Below, piece after piece: positions 32,331 to 49,551 of a DNA stretch of 64,000 bases (its first letter is position 1; every line of letters starts with the position of its first letter). Position numbers and translations under genes: made by a program. This DNA comes from Perkinsus olseni (taxonomy: Eukaryota > Perkinsozoa > Perkinsida > Perkinsidae), in contig JABANP010000074.1 in assembly GCA_013115135.1 (NCBI GenBank), positions 62,001-126,000 of the forward strand, in the 5' to 3' direction. Below the pieces are notes generated by a model. The model saw only the letters and a program-made list of their open reading frames with translations, was not told the DNA's origin and did no database searches.

Positions 32331-33696
32331 ACCGAGCCTTGTGGATCTGACGGCATGCAGTCGGGTGAGCCACCGCCGCTCAAAGCACCGACCAGCAGGA
32401 GCCTGTTCAGGCTCCCTGTTGCACAGGATCTAGTGCTGCGGCAAAGGACCTCGCAGAGGAACCTGCCTTGGAGCAGAGTACCGGTCCTGAGTTTCATGTC
32501 TTTTCAGCAACAGCACGGAAAAACAACCGTGCGTTTCTTATTCTAGAGTATATCGATCTTCTTCCTCTTCCAAAAGCGAAACCGTGAACCCCTTACACCC
32601 GAGACTGAAACCCCCGGTGATGACGACACCACCGAGCAACGCGCTAGCCGAAATATTCTTCAGAAAGTATTGAGCACATGCTTACAGGCACTTTAGGAGT
32701 TATTAACACATCTGAAATTTTCCAACAGATCGTTCCACAATCATCTACGACTGAGGTTTCCGATATCGGCGAAGCTGCAGAGCTAACAAGGCAGCGGCGG
32801 AAAGTACTCCAGCTTCTTCAACTATCCAATGAACGATAACAGCGAAGTACCGAAAAAGTTCAACTCCCACAGCGCAGAGAGAATCAGCCGAATTCTCACG
32901 ATGATGCATCGAACTCCGCCCTCACCCCTCGACTCGCAGTTGAGGTTGGGACTGGATGGCTCGGATAATCACGCGGCAAGCCCTGCTGGTCAGTGGGGGG
33001 TCGAGGCAGCAGAGGCCTTCCAACTAAAGTGGGAGGGCGATACCGATCTTGAAAGGTTCAGAGAAGACGGTGATAGTCCCTCATTGATATCGAGGTTACG
33101 GTATAGGCCGTCTACAGTCACCGAAGCACGAACCGAGGAGGTTCTAGAGGATAGCTGGTACTGAGTGGCAGATACTCCGCCGTTCTCAGATGGGCAACAA
33201 CCGTCTACGATTTTCCTCCTGATCGTCCCGCGGTCTTAGAAATCTTAACTCACCCACTCGACGACACGGCTCATGTCCTTCTGTCCAAAACTCGACTTGG
33301 CAAGAGCATCTGTCATCAACAGAAACAGGTTGCCAGGAACGAGGCGGCGACTGTCCACACATCATCACAGCGCTCGCTGGCCTCCTCGATCTCCCCTGTT
33401 GTGCATCATCGCCAACTTTCTCAACTTTTCCGTACTGACCTCGTTGGCGCAGAGGAAGTCCGATGTCATCGTTACAGGTGCATGTGCTACCGTACACGAT
33501 CTTTGCCCTTGCTCGACGAACTCCGAAACTCAGAGCCGAAACTGGAATTGATTTTCACAAAAAGTACGTTTACAGAAGCGACTTCGTGTTTCAGTCGCGG
33601 GTCGCTGTATGGCCACAGTATGTTCGCATCGTATGTTCGTTTGTTTTGTTCGTAGTATGTTGCCTTTTGCAGCGGTGAAGCTCAAGGCCTAGGGAT

Positions 33697-33803
33697 GTGT
33701 GTGTGAGTTTATAGTCCAACGCCGATTCCGGTTTAGTTAGACTCGAAGCCGATGTGCTCAGTTGGAGACTTTCTGTAGCGTTGACATGCAGTGCAATCAG
33801 ACA
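33697..33803 (-). repeat. ~105-bp dispersed repeat, copy 3
   Basis: Reverse orientation: GTGTGAGTTTATAGTCCAAC, then GTTTAGTTAGACTCGAAGCC, GATGTGCTCAGTTGGAGACT and TGCAATCAGAC. Confidence 0.85.
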
Positions 33804-34080
33804 GAAGTCGAGTGGCACAGGAGGCCGTGGCGGCCGAGCCTCGTGACTCCGCAAAACAATTCATACCATTAACCAATGCGAAGATGAATCGACGTGACAC
33901 TGCTCAATCTACGATGAGGTCGCGAACGGTCGGCCCCTTGGCGGCAACAGTCAGCCAAGCTCATCGCGGAGTGGAGATTGGATCACCCATTCTCGTTAGC
34001 TTAGCTGAGAACGTCCTACAGATACTGCAGTGTTCACGCACTGATGATGTTGGGGCTAGGCAGCAGATAAGAACTTCTTA

Positions 34081-34176
34081 TTATAGTCCAACGCTTACGG
34101 TTCCGGCTTAGTTAGACTCTTGCCGATGTGCTCAGTAGGAGACTTTCCGTAGCGTTGATACGCGTGCAATCAGACA
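34081..34176 (-). repeat. ~105-bp dispersed repeat, copy 4
   Basis: Reverse orientation, about 380 bp from copy 3: TATAGTCCAACGC, GGCTTAGTTAGACTCTTGCC, GATGTGCTCAGTAGGAGACT and GTGCAATCAGAC. Confidence 0.85.
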
Positions 34177-34603
34177 GATTGCCAAGGAGCTCTCAAAGAA
34201 GGGCGATGCTGCCACCGTAGCAGTGCTGGCCCTACCGAACCATCTTCCCACTACTTTGAAAGGGCCTATCCCCGTAGGTAACAACAGGAACACCCGGAGC
34301 ATTTGAAAACGGTTGATGCGTAGTGGTGACAGACACTAAGGATGATGACGATTAAACTCCTTTTCACGACGAAATGATCATCAGAGTATCTTTTCTCCCT
34401 GTGGTCGATGGTCTCTGCACGGTCATATACTATTACATTATATAAATTTCATGATGAATCAATAGACAACACTGAGCGATCTTGCGGCAAAGGTTGCAAT
34501 GACGACAGACTATTTACAGATGGGAGCAGCAGCGGCAGTACTAGGCAGTACTAGGCAACAGCAGGACTGAAAAACTGGTGACAAATCGATAAAACGTAGA
34601 CAG

Positions 34604-35080
34604 CTATTTCACATTGCTCTTGTTGGTGTACCCTAGCGGGATTCTGGCGACCTCCTGACAAACAGAAGAAATCGTCGAGAAATTTTTCTGTATACACGGG
34701 TTGTCGAGCAACGAGCAAAAATCGTTAGTGTGCTGGAACCCCACCAGAAAAATTAAACCCAAAATCTTATTTCCTCTCCCTTCAAACAACCGCAGGTCCT
34801 CAAGCCCCCACAATTCTCCATACAAGGCGTTGGACCGAGATACAACCAAATTCAGATTATCAATCGGCTAAGATTATCCCTCTTCAATCGGATATTCCGC
34901 ATCCCCTGCGTTGTGCACGTCACTCACCTTGAAGTCGTGAGGCCCATGCTCCTCCAAGTCCACACTGTGAAAGGTCTTCTCGTATACTATGAGATCCCAG
35001 CTCGTCCTCTCTTGCAGTTCGACCGGCTCGCACCCTCTAGGAAAGGAAGATGCACTACTGCTCAGCGAATATTGCAACAC
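34604..35080 (-). CDS. unidentified protein with a WGLEDLRLFEG motif
   Basis: Exon 35080-34929 encodes SWDLIVYEKTFHSVDLEEHG, then PHDFK before GTGAGT. A second exon starts at about 34870 after TAATCTTAG and encodes LVVSRSNALYGELWGLEDLR, then LFEGRGNKILGLIF, ending before GTGGGG or at the stop at 34604. The EDxRLF pattern recalls the EDPR motif of glycoside phosphorylases and mannosyltransferases (GH130 and others), but Pro is replaced by Leu and the rest is too short to decide. Upstream exons were not identified. Confidence 0.45.
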
Positions 35081-35643
35081 TCGCAGGACTGTTCAATGGG
35101 AGCCAGAACGCTTCGACTGCTGCGCTCCGCAGGGAAGGGGGAAAAATACACCACACAAGGACCAGCCTCCTAGTGAAGGAAGGCTGCCTAGACTGGCAGG
35201 AGCAATCGTGCCTGGCGTGTCGCTTGAAGCTCGCGCGAAATGGTCTACCATGTGCACTGTCCTGTAGCACGGACTACGTTCGCACTTGTTTACTGCCTGT
35301 CGGTTGTCTACTATCAAGGAATGTCTACGCGCGTTCTATGTTCGATGAGAGCCACCTGCTGGGCGAAAAATGGGGAAATATTCCGTTCAACAGGAGCTCA
35401 GAAACTAATTTAATCCCTCCAAGCATCCTTGCTGCGGAGCAGACAGCAAGATTGATACATCTCGATAACCATTCCCGCCACGCTAGCAGCATCAGACCCG
35501 TCGAAGTTCTCACATCTCATTCCTGAACAGGCCGAGGACGGCCTCTCCTTCTGCCCCCTCCCGATTCTTAGCTAATGTCATATGCGAACATCGCTTAAGC
35601 CGCAGGGTATCTTACATGGTCTCATTGCCAACATATACGGCAA

Positions 35644-37374
35644 CTAGCGCGCGCCCTGATGATCGATTATGCTACTACAATCATCTCTCGTAAGAAACTC
35701 CCTAGCGTCGGCCCTACCACTGTGAACTGCAGAGGCACATTCCTTGACGGCTTGCAGGACCTCCTCGTACTTCATCGAAAGTAACACACACCTGCACGAG
35801 GGCAGTCGGCCACAGACCACAACGATGAGATTACGGAGTTTTTACCGATGACTCAGTCGAGAGGTCTTGGCAATTTCGTGGCGCGCGACGCTGCCTACCC
35901 GTCCTGTGAGACGAGAAGATCCCCCATCTGTATGCCAGCCTCAGCGCCGGCGGAGCTCAAGAAGACCGAGCTGCTGCTTCTAGTGGTGCAATCCTGAACA
36001 TGAGCAGCCATAATTTCGAGGCGCGCGACAAAAAACGGACTTGTTCTTGATAAACAATGCGAGAGAATACCATCGCGGAAAGCGTCGAGCCTGTCGTGTA
36101 ATACCACAAAAAACGGAACTCACAAATCAAGCGCCGCCGAACTGCAGAATACGATCAAAATAACGACACAGGACGACTCACGAAAGAAGATCTGATTTGA
36201 AGCTTTCCGAGTTGCTGCTGGGCGTTCGGGTGATAAACCGCTGAGGATCTAGGCTACCCAAGAGTCCGTTGCCTAACGATCGCTCATGCCTATCCTTCGA
36301 CTCTCGCTCGTCTGGTAATGTCGATCGACGTTTAGAATATGTAAATAGCAGACATCGCTGAGGCAATTCGAACATGTCTGGCGAGTTTTACCAAATTGTA
36401 CAAATTTGTGGATCCCGAAAAATCATCTCCTTATTTCACGGGAACGATCAGTTACCGGCGAGAAAGCGGTAAGTACCGAGCACAAGCGAACTGTACATGC
36501 TGATGGTAAGATCCAAGAATACGTGCGGCCGAGGAGACTTACATCAGGATTGTCGGACAATGCGGAAATGCTCCCACATCCGAGAGAAGAATCCACTGAG
36601 GCTTCCCGACCTCTCTGAAGGAAAGAATGGCATTCTAGTTCTCCGCAGAAATAATGATATTCTCGCCAGTCGATAGCGGGCCATATTCCTGCATATCCAC
36701 GTTGAGAAAGTCCAAGTGAGGCAAGATGAGCAAGATCACCGATATCTTCTCACCGGTGGTTGAAGATACACGCAATAGCCGAGAGGAGTGTCACTCACTC
36801 CAAGCAGTCCCCCAACAGCCTCGTCAGCCTTCCCCGTTTCGCTCCGTGTCGAGTTGAGCGCCGATCGAAGTCGAGCGACGAAATCTGAAAAATCAACCTC
36901 TTCACGATGGGATACCATTGAAGATAGGTCGTGACAACTCACCCCTGTAGTTCATCTCTGGTGGCCCTGAAGAAGCCAGTGGCGCTGGAATGGAGACCGT
37001 AGAGGTAGCTTGGGTCGGATCCGAAGACAGCGAGGGTCTGACAAGATGGCAACAGGCTTGTCTTGTTGTTATCAAACTATGATGATAGTAGTACTGTCTT
37101 GTTGTTATCGCAGCGTGCCATTGCCCCGGCCCAGCCATCTCACCTTCATCCTCCCCGAGTGCAGCCTCTCGGACAGTATTGAGTCCCTCGACGGTTCGAT
37201 GTACACGATGGCCTCTACCAACTCTTCCGCATCTTCTACAGACTCGATACAGGATGAGCCTTCACTGGCCTTGGACTCGATCAGGATGCCGACTGTCGCC
37301 GTTGTCGCATCACCGGTAGGGTGATGAACGGTTGTTGTGCCCACGGATAGATCCAGGACAACGTTGGCGGCCAT
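35644..37374 (-). CDS. PDZ-like domain protein
   Basis: Begins MAANVVLDLSVGTTTVHHPT at 37374, with the first exon ending at SGRMK before GTGAGA. Further segments are SSDPTQATSTVSIPAPLASS (near 37000), SHREEVDFSDFVARLRSALN (near 36890) and SKRRSTLPDERESKDRHERS (near 36310, ending before GTGAGT). The C-terminal exons read FSRIVYQEQ, then DCTTRSSSSVFLSSAG, AEAGIQMGDLLVSQDG and LLSMKYEEVLQAVKECA. The AGI.MGDLLVSQDG stretch with a following helix matches the core of a PDZ fold. Two 47-nt introns here both carry antisense class A elements. Function is unknown beyond possible protein binding. Confidence 0.55.
35852..35898 (-). repeat. class A element (antisense) in a PDZ-like gene intron
   Basis: 47-nt segment from GTAGGC to ACTGAG after DLLVSQDG. 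On the gene strand it reads TCGCGCGCCACGAAATT, the reverse complement of the copies in PCYT2. The downstream frame after this acceptor is plausible but not fixed by a known family. Confidence 0.65.
35994..36040 (-). repeat. class A element (antisense) in a PDZ-like gene intron
   Basis: 47-nt intron between VYQEQ and DCTTRSSS (GTCCGT donor, GTTCAG acceptor), carrying TCGCGCGCCTCGAAATT. Confidence 0.7.
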
Positions 37375-37756
37375 GGGGCGCACAGAGACGCCCCTGTTGA
37401 CACTAGTTCAAAGGAAGGGTAGGGGTAAGGCTGAGGGAAATCTAATATCATCATACCTAGCCCCTACGCCCCTAGTGACGTCTTTGACGGATGAAAAAAT
37501 ACTTGAACGTTGGTGGCAGTCCTGCTATCATTAGCGAGGAGGACAACAAACGACTCGAAGGCAAGGTGTTTATAAGTGCGAGTATGGTAACTCGATCCGT
37601 GCGGTAGACAAGCGGTATCGGAGATCGTCCTGGCTCTACTCGGATCGAAAAATTCAGCCAATCCTAGCGAATGACTCGGCGCGCGCATTACTATTATACA
37701 CTATGACACAGCGATTGAAAGAACTTGGACAACCCGACAAGAGCGAGCCTTAGAAA

Positions 37757-38345
37757 CTATTGAGTACTAGCTAGCTGCTCGAAGGGCACCAAAGCACGCC
37801 TAAGGGTGATAGAAAGGCGCTCGCCCCGATGAAGGATACCGTCGGCCAGCACCGACTCGCCCAGGTCGCGGCCCTCAGTCGACTTTTCTTCAACTGGAGT
37901 ATCCGTGAACGGTATTGAATGGAGATAGTCGTGGTACGCCTCGCCCTTGAAAACCAAAAGTGACCTTGCTGGGAGTAGAACCTGCGCCGTTACCTCCTCG
38001 AAAGACTTACCAAACTGCATGACCGTTGCGCTACCCAGACATACAATTAAAACCACTGGGAAATAAGCCGGGCCGTCTTCGTGAGGCATAATGCCTCCGC
38101 ACCCTCTCTCATAGTCGTTGACCAGCGCGTGGTTCAACCTAGGATTCCCATCATCGAACAGCTCCCCTAGTTGCGGAATGCTCGCAAGGAGCTCCGTTGC
38201 CAGATGGTCTACCAAACCAGCCCCTCCTCCCACACCCGAGTTGAAGCGGGCAGAGTCCGTCGCGCGCCACGTAATTGCTCATAATGGGGCAGCTCTCGAA
38301 TGGCCGTGGCCAGCTCAACCGCAACCTCCGCCAGGACCACATCAT
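37757..38345 (-). CDS. ALKBH6: ALKBH6-like 2-oxoglutarate/Fe(II) dioxygenase
   Basis: The catalytic core is clear. LNHALVNDYERGCGGIMPHE, then DGPAYFPVV, carries the HxD iron ligands. VLLPARSLLVFKGEAYHDYL, then HSIPF, carries the distal His. GERLSITLRRALV carries the 2OG-binding Arg and the substrate-strand Arg of AlkB proteins. The pattern PHEDGP.Y.PVV is characteristic of ALKBH6. The exon before it (ending 38345 after TTTTTTCTCAG) gives DDVVLAEVAVELATAIRELP, then HYEQL. A class A element lies at the exon-intron junction, so the exact join is uncertain. The N-terminus lies above 38345. The biological substrate of ALKBH6 is poorly settled. Confidence 0.85.
38260..38276 (-). repeat. class A element at an ALKBH6 splice junction
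   Basis: On the gene strand AATTACGTGGCGCGCGA follows GAGC. The best in-frame solution places the donor inside the element (AATTAC|GTGGCG) with a 44-nt intron ending GTGGGAG, giving HYEQLRGAGLVDHL. A read-through reading is also open for 15 codons, so the element might be exonic. Confidence 0.5.
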
Positions 38346-41128
38346 CTGAGAAAAAAGACTCTAACCAGTGTATTTCACACGTCCCCTATTCATTGTCGAT
38401 TTCTTATATTCGAGCGATTCCGTACATTTCAAGGCACCAAAAACGTGACAGCGCCGGTATATGCTCCGCCCCCCCCGCAATAGTATACTATTGGACTGAG
38501 CAACGGCTGTTAGCGACAAGAGTAATCGATGCTAAGTCCGCTAGCTCGGTTGTCGATTCAGCGGCCGAGGGATGTAGCAGACAAAGCTATCATGTACCCA
38601 CTTTCCCCCTTTTCTCTACTCTCCACTGCCTCAGTCTGATACTACCAATCATAATGCGGAAAGTGCAAGCTCCTCTATGAAAGACAGGATGATGGGTACG
38701 ATGAGTGAAGGCCTACCGAGACATATGTCTACCCCCACATGCCCCAACAAGGTACCCATGCACACGTCGCGATTTTAACAACGTTCCACCGCCAATACAT
38801 CGAAAGGCTTATCAAGGTACTGGTCACCACCGCTCTCATCGGATGGGGTACACGAAAAGTTCCATAATTCGTCCTCTGCCGATTCACTGACGGAATCTCG
38901 CTGTACCACTACCAGACACAGCTGATGCACCCGAGCAGCTCTGAGCCCTTTCTCGACACAGCAGCGACCTTATGTTCAGGTCGTCATCAAAAACGCGGTC
39001 TTAACAGCACGGCGGCCCAGCCATTGAGAAAATACCTTACCAATGACATAAACGCTGGAAGGACAGCCATGCACTTTAAACCGCTCAATAGTGTCTCTTG
39101 GGCCAAGTAAACCACGGCGAATCAGCTGTCGATCAAGCAACGACGAGCGGCGGCGGCTGCTGACGGCAGATTTAACCTGGCAGAGGGATGCATCCTGGCG
39201 GCCGGTGGAAGTCCGGACCCCTCAGCTCGACTACATTAATATTCGTCAAATGATTCGTAACGGACAACTAAAAGGTTGGCTATCGCCACGGCAGCGACTT
39301 CGATTCACGAATGTGCACGTAAACGATCGTTCACACGCATGAACGGACGCCGGAACGGACGCCGGAACATCCTCAAGCCGTACGGCCCATGACCCGATCC
39401 AATACAGAATTTGTCACTTTCATTTCAATTTCAGGGGATCAATATTTCCACTCTCCAACCCCCTAAGAACACTTCCGCCATCACCAGCATTTGCTCACTT
39501 TCCTCTACCAATGCTCTGGCTCAGCCTACTCACCTCTGCTGCATCTCCTTCCTTCCTCGCCTTAGCCTCCCGCATCAACTGCCGTACTGACAGGACTGTC
39601 ATACCACTGAAAAACACTGCAGCCGGAAAACCCTCCCTTCTCTCTCAATCAGCGCCGAAAGCAAGTACTCTGACGCACAACACTCACTATGTGCCGCCGA
39701 TCGTCTTGTGTATGCGTGCATAGCTGATTCCCCTCGAGAAAGCAAACCTAGGAAGAAAAGACATAGATGGGTCTGAGCCTAGGTCCAGGACATAAACCTT
39801 CACCCTCTACCCCTCTTGCGTCGAACATGAGTAGCAACAGGTGGTCCGCGTGACGCAAGCGTTGAGATACGATACCATATCAGCCTAAACCCCACTACTA
39901 AGCCAACTGCCTTTATCTGCATCACTACACGCAGCTCACTTCATAATGTAAAAACACGGTGGCCCTCCTGGTAGGCCGATTGTCAATGACGATGGAAGGC
40001 CAGCCCGGGCAGGCAGTAACCGGATAGGATTGAAGAACCAAACACGCATGAGAACTCGATACCGGTGACGATCGCGATGAAATTACATGACAATAAAGAG
40101 AGTTAAAAAACCGTTAAGGTGCGGCGGCGAAGATGGTAAAAACATCAACTAAGGGTACGCTAAGATATTTTGAAGATTCACCAGGCATCCTGCCATACAT
40201 CCTCCGGTATTGTTGGACCTGAAGGAGGGGGCACGACTGGGACGAAACGAATAACAACAACATCGACGCTATGCAACTCTCGCGGGTCTAACCCCGAACC
40301 TCGGAAGATGCGATCCGATATCACGCGGTTTCCAAGTACCAGGGACGATCGACTGTGGTGAGAGACACAGGGACGCTCCTCAAGTCGTTTCAGGAAATAG
40401 AACTAGTTTGAAGAAACCACACTCAGCAGACGAAGGATCGGCGAGGGTGTGCGAAGAAAATAGACGGGGATCTCCTTTGCCGGTTAAATCAGCTACGAGG
40501 ATGAATGAATCAGTAAGATGATACCACAACAATGGCAATCATCATCAGTCTCCGTAACCATCCTACCAAACTGCTGTTGGTATTTATCATCACTAGGATC
40601 GTAGAGTGTCAACAACAGAAGACAAACGGAGACCATCACTCAGTTAATGAGGAAGGGCTCAGGAGGGGCTTACCTCTGAATCCACCATCACCTCTCACAA
40701 ATGGTGACGATGCAGTGGAGCGTCGAGTACTGAATAAATACAGCGTTAGGGAATAGCAAGGTGAGGCAAGATGAGCAAGATCCCTACATGCCGCCGCCGC
40801 CTTTCCTCGGGCTCGATAGGCCTCGTGTACGGCCATTGTCCATCTCGAAGCGGCGAAAATCGCCACTGCTTGAATGCTGGCGGAAATCTCTCGAACCAAA
40901 GGAGGCACTCCGAGGACCGCCCTTGACCCGACCTGACCAGAGGGCCCCTACCAAATCAGTCAATCGGGCTGAGTCGAAACACCACCACCACCATCGAAGA
41001 ATGACGAGCAGTAAAGGGACCCTCCCGTTGATGAGCTATGATTGATAATAGCGCGCTCAGAAAAAATGAAACCACGCGTTTCCTGCGTTTCAGGTTGGAT
41101 ACCTTTCCCTGGACCATATCTCGAGCCT
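38346..41128. other. stretch with weak coding signal only
   Basis: Contains the duplicated upstream region at 39675-39840, a 12-bp tandem duplication (gaacggacgccg twice, 39341-39368), a 22-bp direct repeat partner at 40761-40782 and a C9 run at 38470. The first exon of ALKBH6 probably lies in 38346-38500. No other gene could be built. Confidence 0.35.
39675..39840 (+). repeat. diverged duplicate upstream region, copy 2
   Basis: Partner of 24504-24625, ending ATGAGTAGCAACAGG. An in-frame stop follows soon after that ATG, so this copy may have lost its gene or splices early. Confidence 0.4.
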
Positions 41129-46840
<5,712 letters not shown>

Positions 46841-48132
46841 GATCGCCAAATTCTGATCATAACATGGATTACATAATTTCAACAGTAGCCAAAATCGTAT
46901 TTACGATCGGAGAAAATTTCTGAACATCCTTTTTATAAGGCCCTACCATTTATAAAGAAGATTCTTGGTCGGACGAGACGACCAATTTCATTATTCGACG
47001 AACTCAGTGAATAGAGGTTACACGAGAATAATAGAGCTTGAGAGCATAGATCAGCAGCACCCAGCATCGGGTGACGGTCGGACGCTGCTAGGCGTATCTT
47101 GGGCTGGGATTTCTTCGAGGTGCGCAAGATACCCCGCATGGAGGTATGCGAGGTGCTATGCGATTGTGTACTCGGCTAACAGCGATATAATGGCAGTAGC
47201 TGTTGTAGAGTAGTGAAGTATCTTAGGTCGATCCCTGCGTTACTCAGAGTAACCCATCCTACACGGTCCCTTCCCGGACCACTCTAGAGGATGCCCACGG
47301 CATTCCAGTAGTCTTCCATTGATACCAGAAGTCCGTCATTCAACAGAGGTGATGTTATTCGGTGTGAGTGTGGTATCATCAACTATCGACTGCTACTCGG
47401 GAAGAACGTAACTTCCGAAGTTACCAAGCTCAACTTCGTCTATTCAGAAACTAGCGTTAAGGTTTGACGCGTAGCTTCCACCATCAGAAAAGCACTGAGC
47501 GCTGCTCTGGTGTAATGAATACCCTCAGGGACTCTATGGCATAGTTAACTAGTATAGTTCGGGTTTCCAATTTCTTAATTATTAATCTAATCCTAATTCA
47601 ATCCTAATTTCCTGATTTTATCAATTCTGGTATATTTCCTTAGTTTTTATGATTATTGCCGAAAAATAGTATTTGCAAGGGCATTAGTGATGGTTTTTGT
47701 AAAGTACTAATTGCTTCCCCCTGTACCTGGCAGTGGCCATTCTGCTGCTGCTCCCTTCATCCTCGCCTTTTTCCGCTACAGGCTGGCTTATCATAATGAT
47801 ATCCTTTATAAAGTTGATATTATGTTATATAAATGGTCGCATTGATGAAGTAAAATGACAAACAAATTGCGAAAATCCGGCGGAGCGATGCTCTGTTATG
47901 CGCATACTACTGCGCAGGAACGAAGGTGGTACAACATGACGATCGTACGCTGTAATTCTCGTCACGAATAGCAACTTCACGTTGGAGTGATGATCTGGGG
48001 GTGCTACATAAGCCTTGTGTTGGGCCCAATAATCGTGCAGCTAACGAGCATTTAATAAACTTGGGGATATGTTATTTCTGTCACCTAGTTCATCTGGAGG
48101 TGTTATCTTTCTCCAACAGCTTACCATTCACG
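46841..48132. other. intergenic stretch between divergent genes
   Basis: Lies between the DDX3 5' end (minus) and a plus-strand first exon at 48133, so it should contain both promoters. 47540-47860 is markedly AT-rich. Nothing else was recognised. Confidence 0.4.
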
Positions 48133-48249
48133 ATGGCGGTTCATTCCCGACCAGCTGAGGACCCCTCTGGCAGTGGATCTGATCCGGAGGGCCGTAGTGG
48201 CGACGAGGACGCCTGCACTCTGATTGAAATGCAGGGGTCCATGATAAAG
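48133..48249 (+). CDS. probable first exon of a plus-strand gene
   Basis: ATG at 48133 opens 39 codons (MAVHSRPAEDPSGSGSDPEG, then acidic, ending IEMQGSMIK) and ends at a GTAATG donor. The acidic/Ser-rich start and good donor support a real 5' exon. It may belong to the UBR gene that follows on the same strand, but the intervening exons were not all traced. Confidence 0.45.
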
Positions 48250-49128
48250 GTAATGATGAATTGGAGATCGATTGCATGGAAATTCGGGTCCGGCGAGGCT
48301 CGTCAGTACTCTCGAGAATTTGGGATATATTGATTGAAAAGTTGGATTCAACAAGCTCGAGTGAGGGACCCAAAAATCCTATTTTGTCGTAGAATTCATC
48401 GTTACACAACTGCCTCAACTGCGAAATATGAGTAATTTTTCTCGCTAGTAGTAGCCGTAATCAATATAGATCCAGAACGGGATGTAATATTATGGCAATT
48501 ATGGTTCGGTAGATGAATGTAATCTCGGCCGGATGGTATCAGCCGGTATGAGAGTCATTGGGAAGAGATCTTAGTAACTTTCAGATCATCACGGCAAACA
48601 ATAAGATCAATGCATGCCTCTACACCATTTCCAGGTCACTTAGTGAAACTCCAAAGCAATTCAGTCGGCACGCGAGACGCATCCGGATCGCCCCTCCTCC
48701 CCGCCTGGGGACTCCGGCCATGAGTTGCGGGACTCTCAGATCATCATGGCAAACGATGAGATGACTACATCCCTCAACATACCCACCAAAGGGCCGTCAA
48801 GAAGACACGTCTGGCGATATGCATAGTACTCACACTAGCACGACGCTAAGATGTTCGGATATCCACACCCACAATAGAATGCATTCTCGAGTACTCTGAG
48901 GAGGGACTTGGAAATCCGATCAGTCACGTCAATGGCTGTTGGCACTATCTTGATTGAAAACTCCGAATGCATCACTGCTAACTCTTGGAGTGGTACCTGA
49001 TACCTCGACCTTTTCTCCTGTTCTTTACGCAACAGAGAGAGGATCACGCAGTATCGGTGATCTAGTAGTATCATAATATGGTATCAATAGCACTGTAGCA
49101 TTGATCATGTCATCGTCCACTGGCAATT

Positions 49129-49316
49129 CATGTGGCATAGTGGCTGCCTCATTCCTGCATGTGGCATAGTGGCTGCCTCATTCCTGCATGTGGCATAGTG
49201 GCTGCCTCATTCCTGCATGTGGCATAGTGGCTGCCTCATTCCTGCATGTGCCATAGTGGCTGCCTCATTCCTGCATGTGGCATAGTGGCTGCCTCATTCC
49301 TGCATGTGCCATAGTG
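49129..49316 (+). repeat. 29-bp minisatellite with an A-box core, about 6.5 copies
   Basis: Seven starts of CATGTGGCATAGTGGCTGCC plus TCATTCCTG. Copies 5 and 7 have GCC for GGC at one base. The core TGGCATAGTGG matches the pol III A-box consensus. A shorter relative is at 32106. Confidence 0.95.
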
Positions 49317-49551
49317 TCCTAATTATTGCATACTTTCTACATTACCGGGGTATATTAATCTAAGCTCGTAGGCACTGCACAAGGGCCTCGGACGTCCGGA
49401 GTGGATGGAAGAACAGCTGATTACCATGTAAGGGAGTTGGCCCGTTTCGAAGTCTTATTGCCCCTCTCGGATTCATTGCTAGTGGAAAGGTTGCGAGCAG
49501 GCAGTTTTATCGCAGCAAATACGATCTTGTTATAGATTGTCATTTCTCAAG

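Larger units (their letters stand above)
32550..34603. other. stretch with weak coding signal and two dispersed-repeat copies
   Basis: A plus-strand open frame at 32829-33164 (111 codons) and an acidic open segment upstream (TPETETPGDDDTTEQRAS) may belong to a gene that I cannot delimit. No domain is recognised. Repeat copies are at 33697-33803 and 34081-34176. Confidence 0.35.

Noticed and set aside
40270..40300. CGCGGGTCTAACCCCG as a T-arm
   Set aside because: The loop lacks TTC and there is no matching acceptor or A box nearby.
49129..49316. Regular 29-bp repeats resembling a CRISPR array
   Set aside because: The units are contiguous with no unique spacers, and the setting is an intron-rich eukaryotic gene, so it is a minisatellite.
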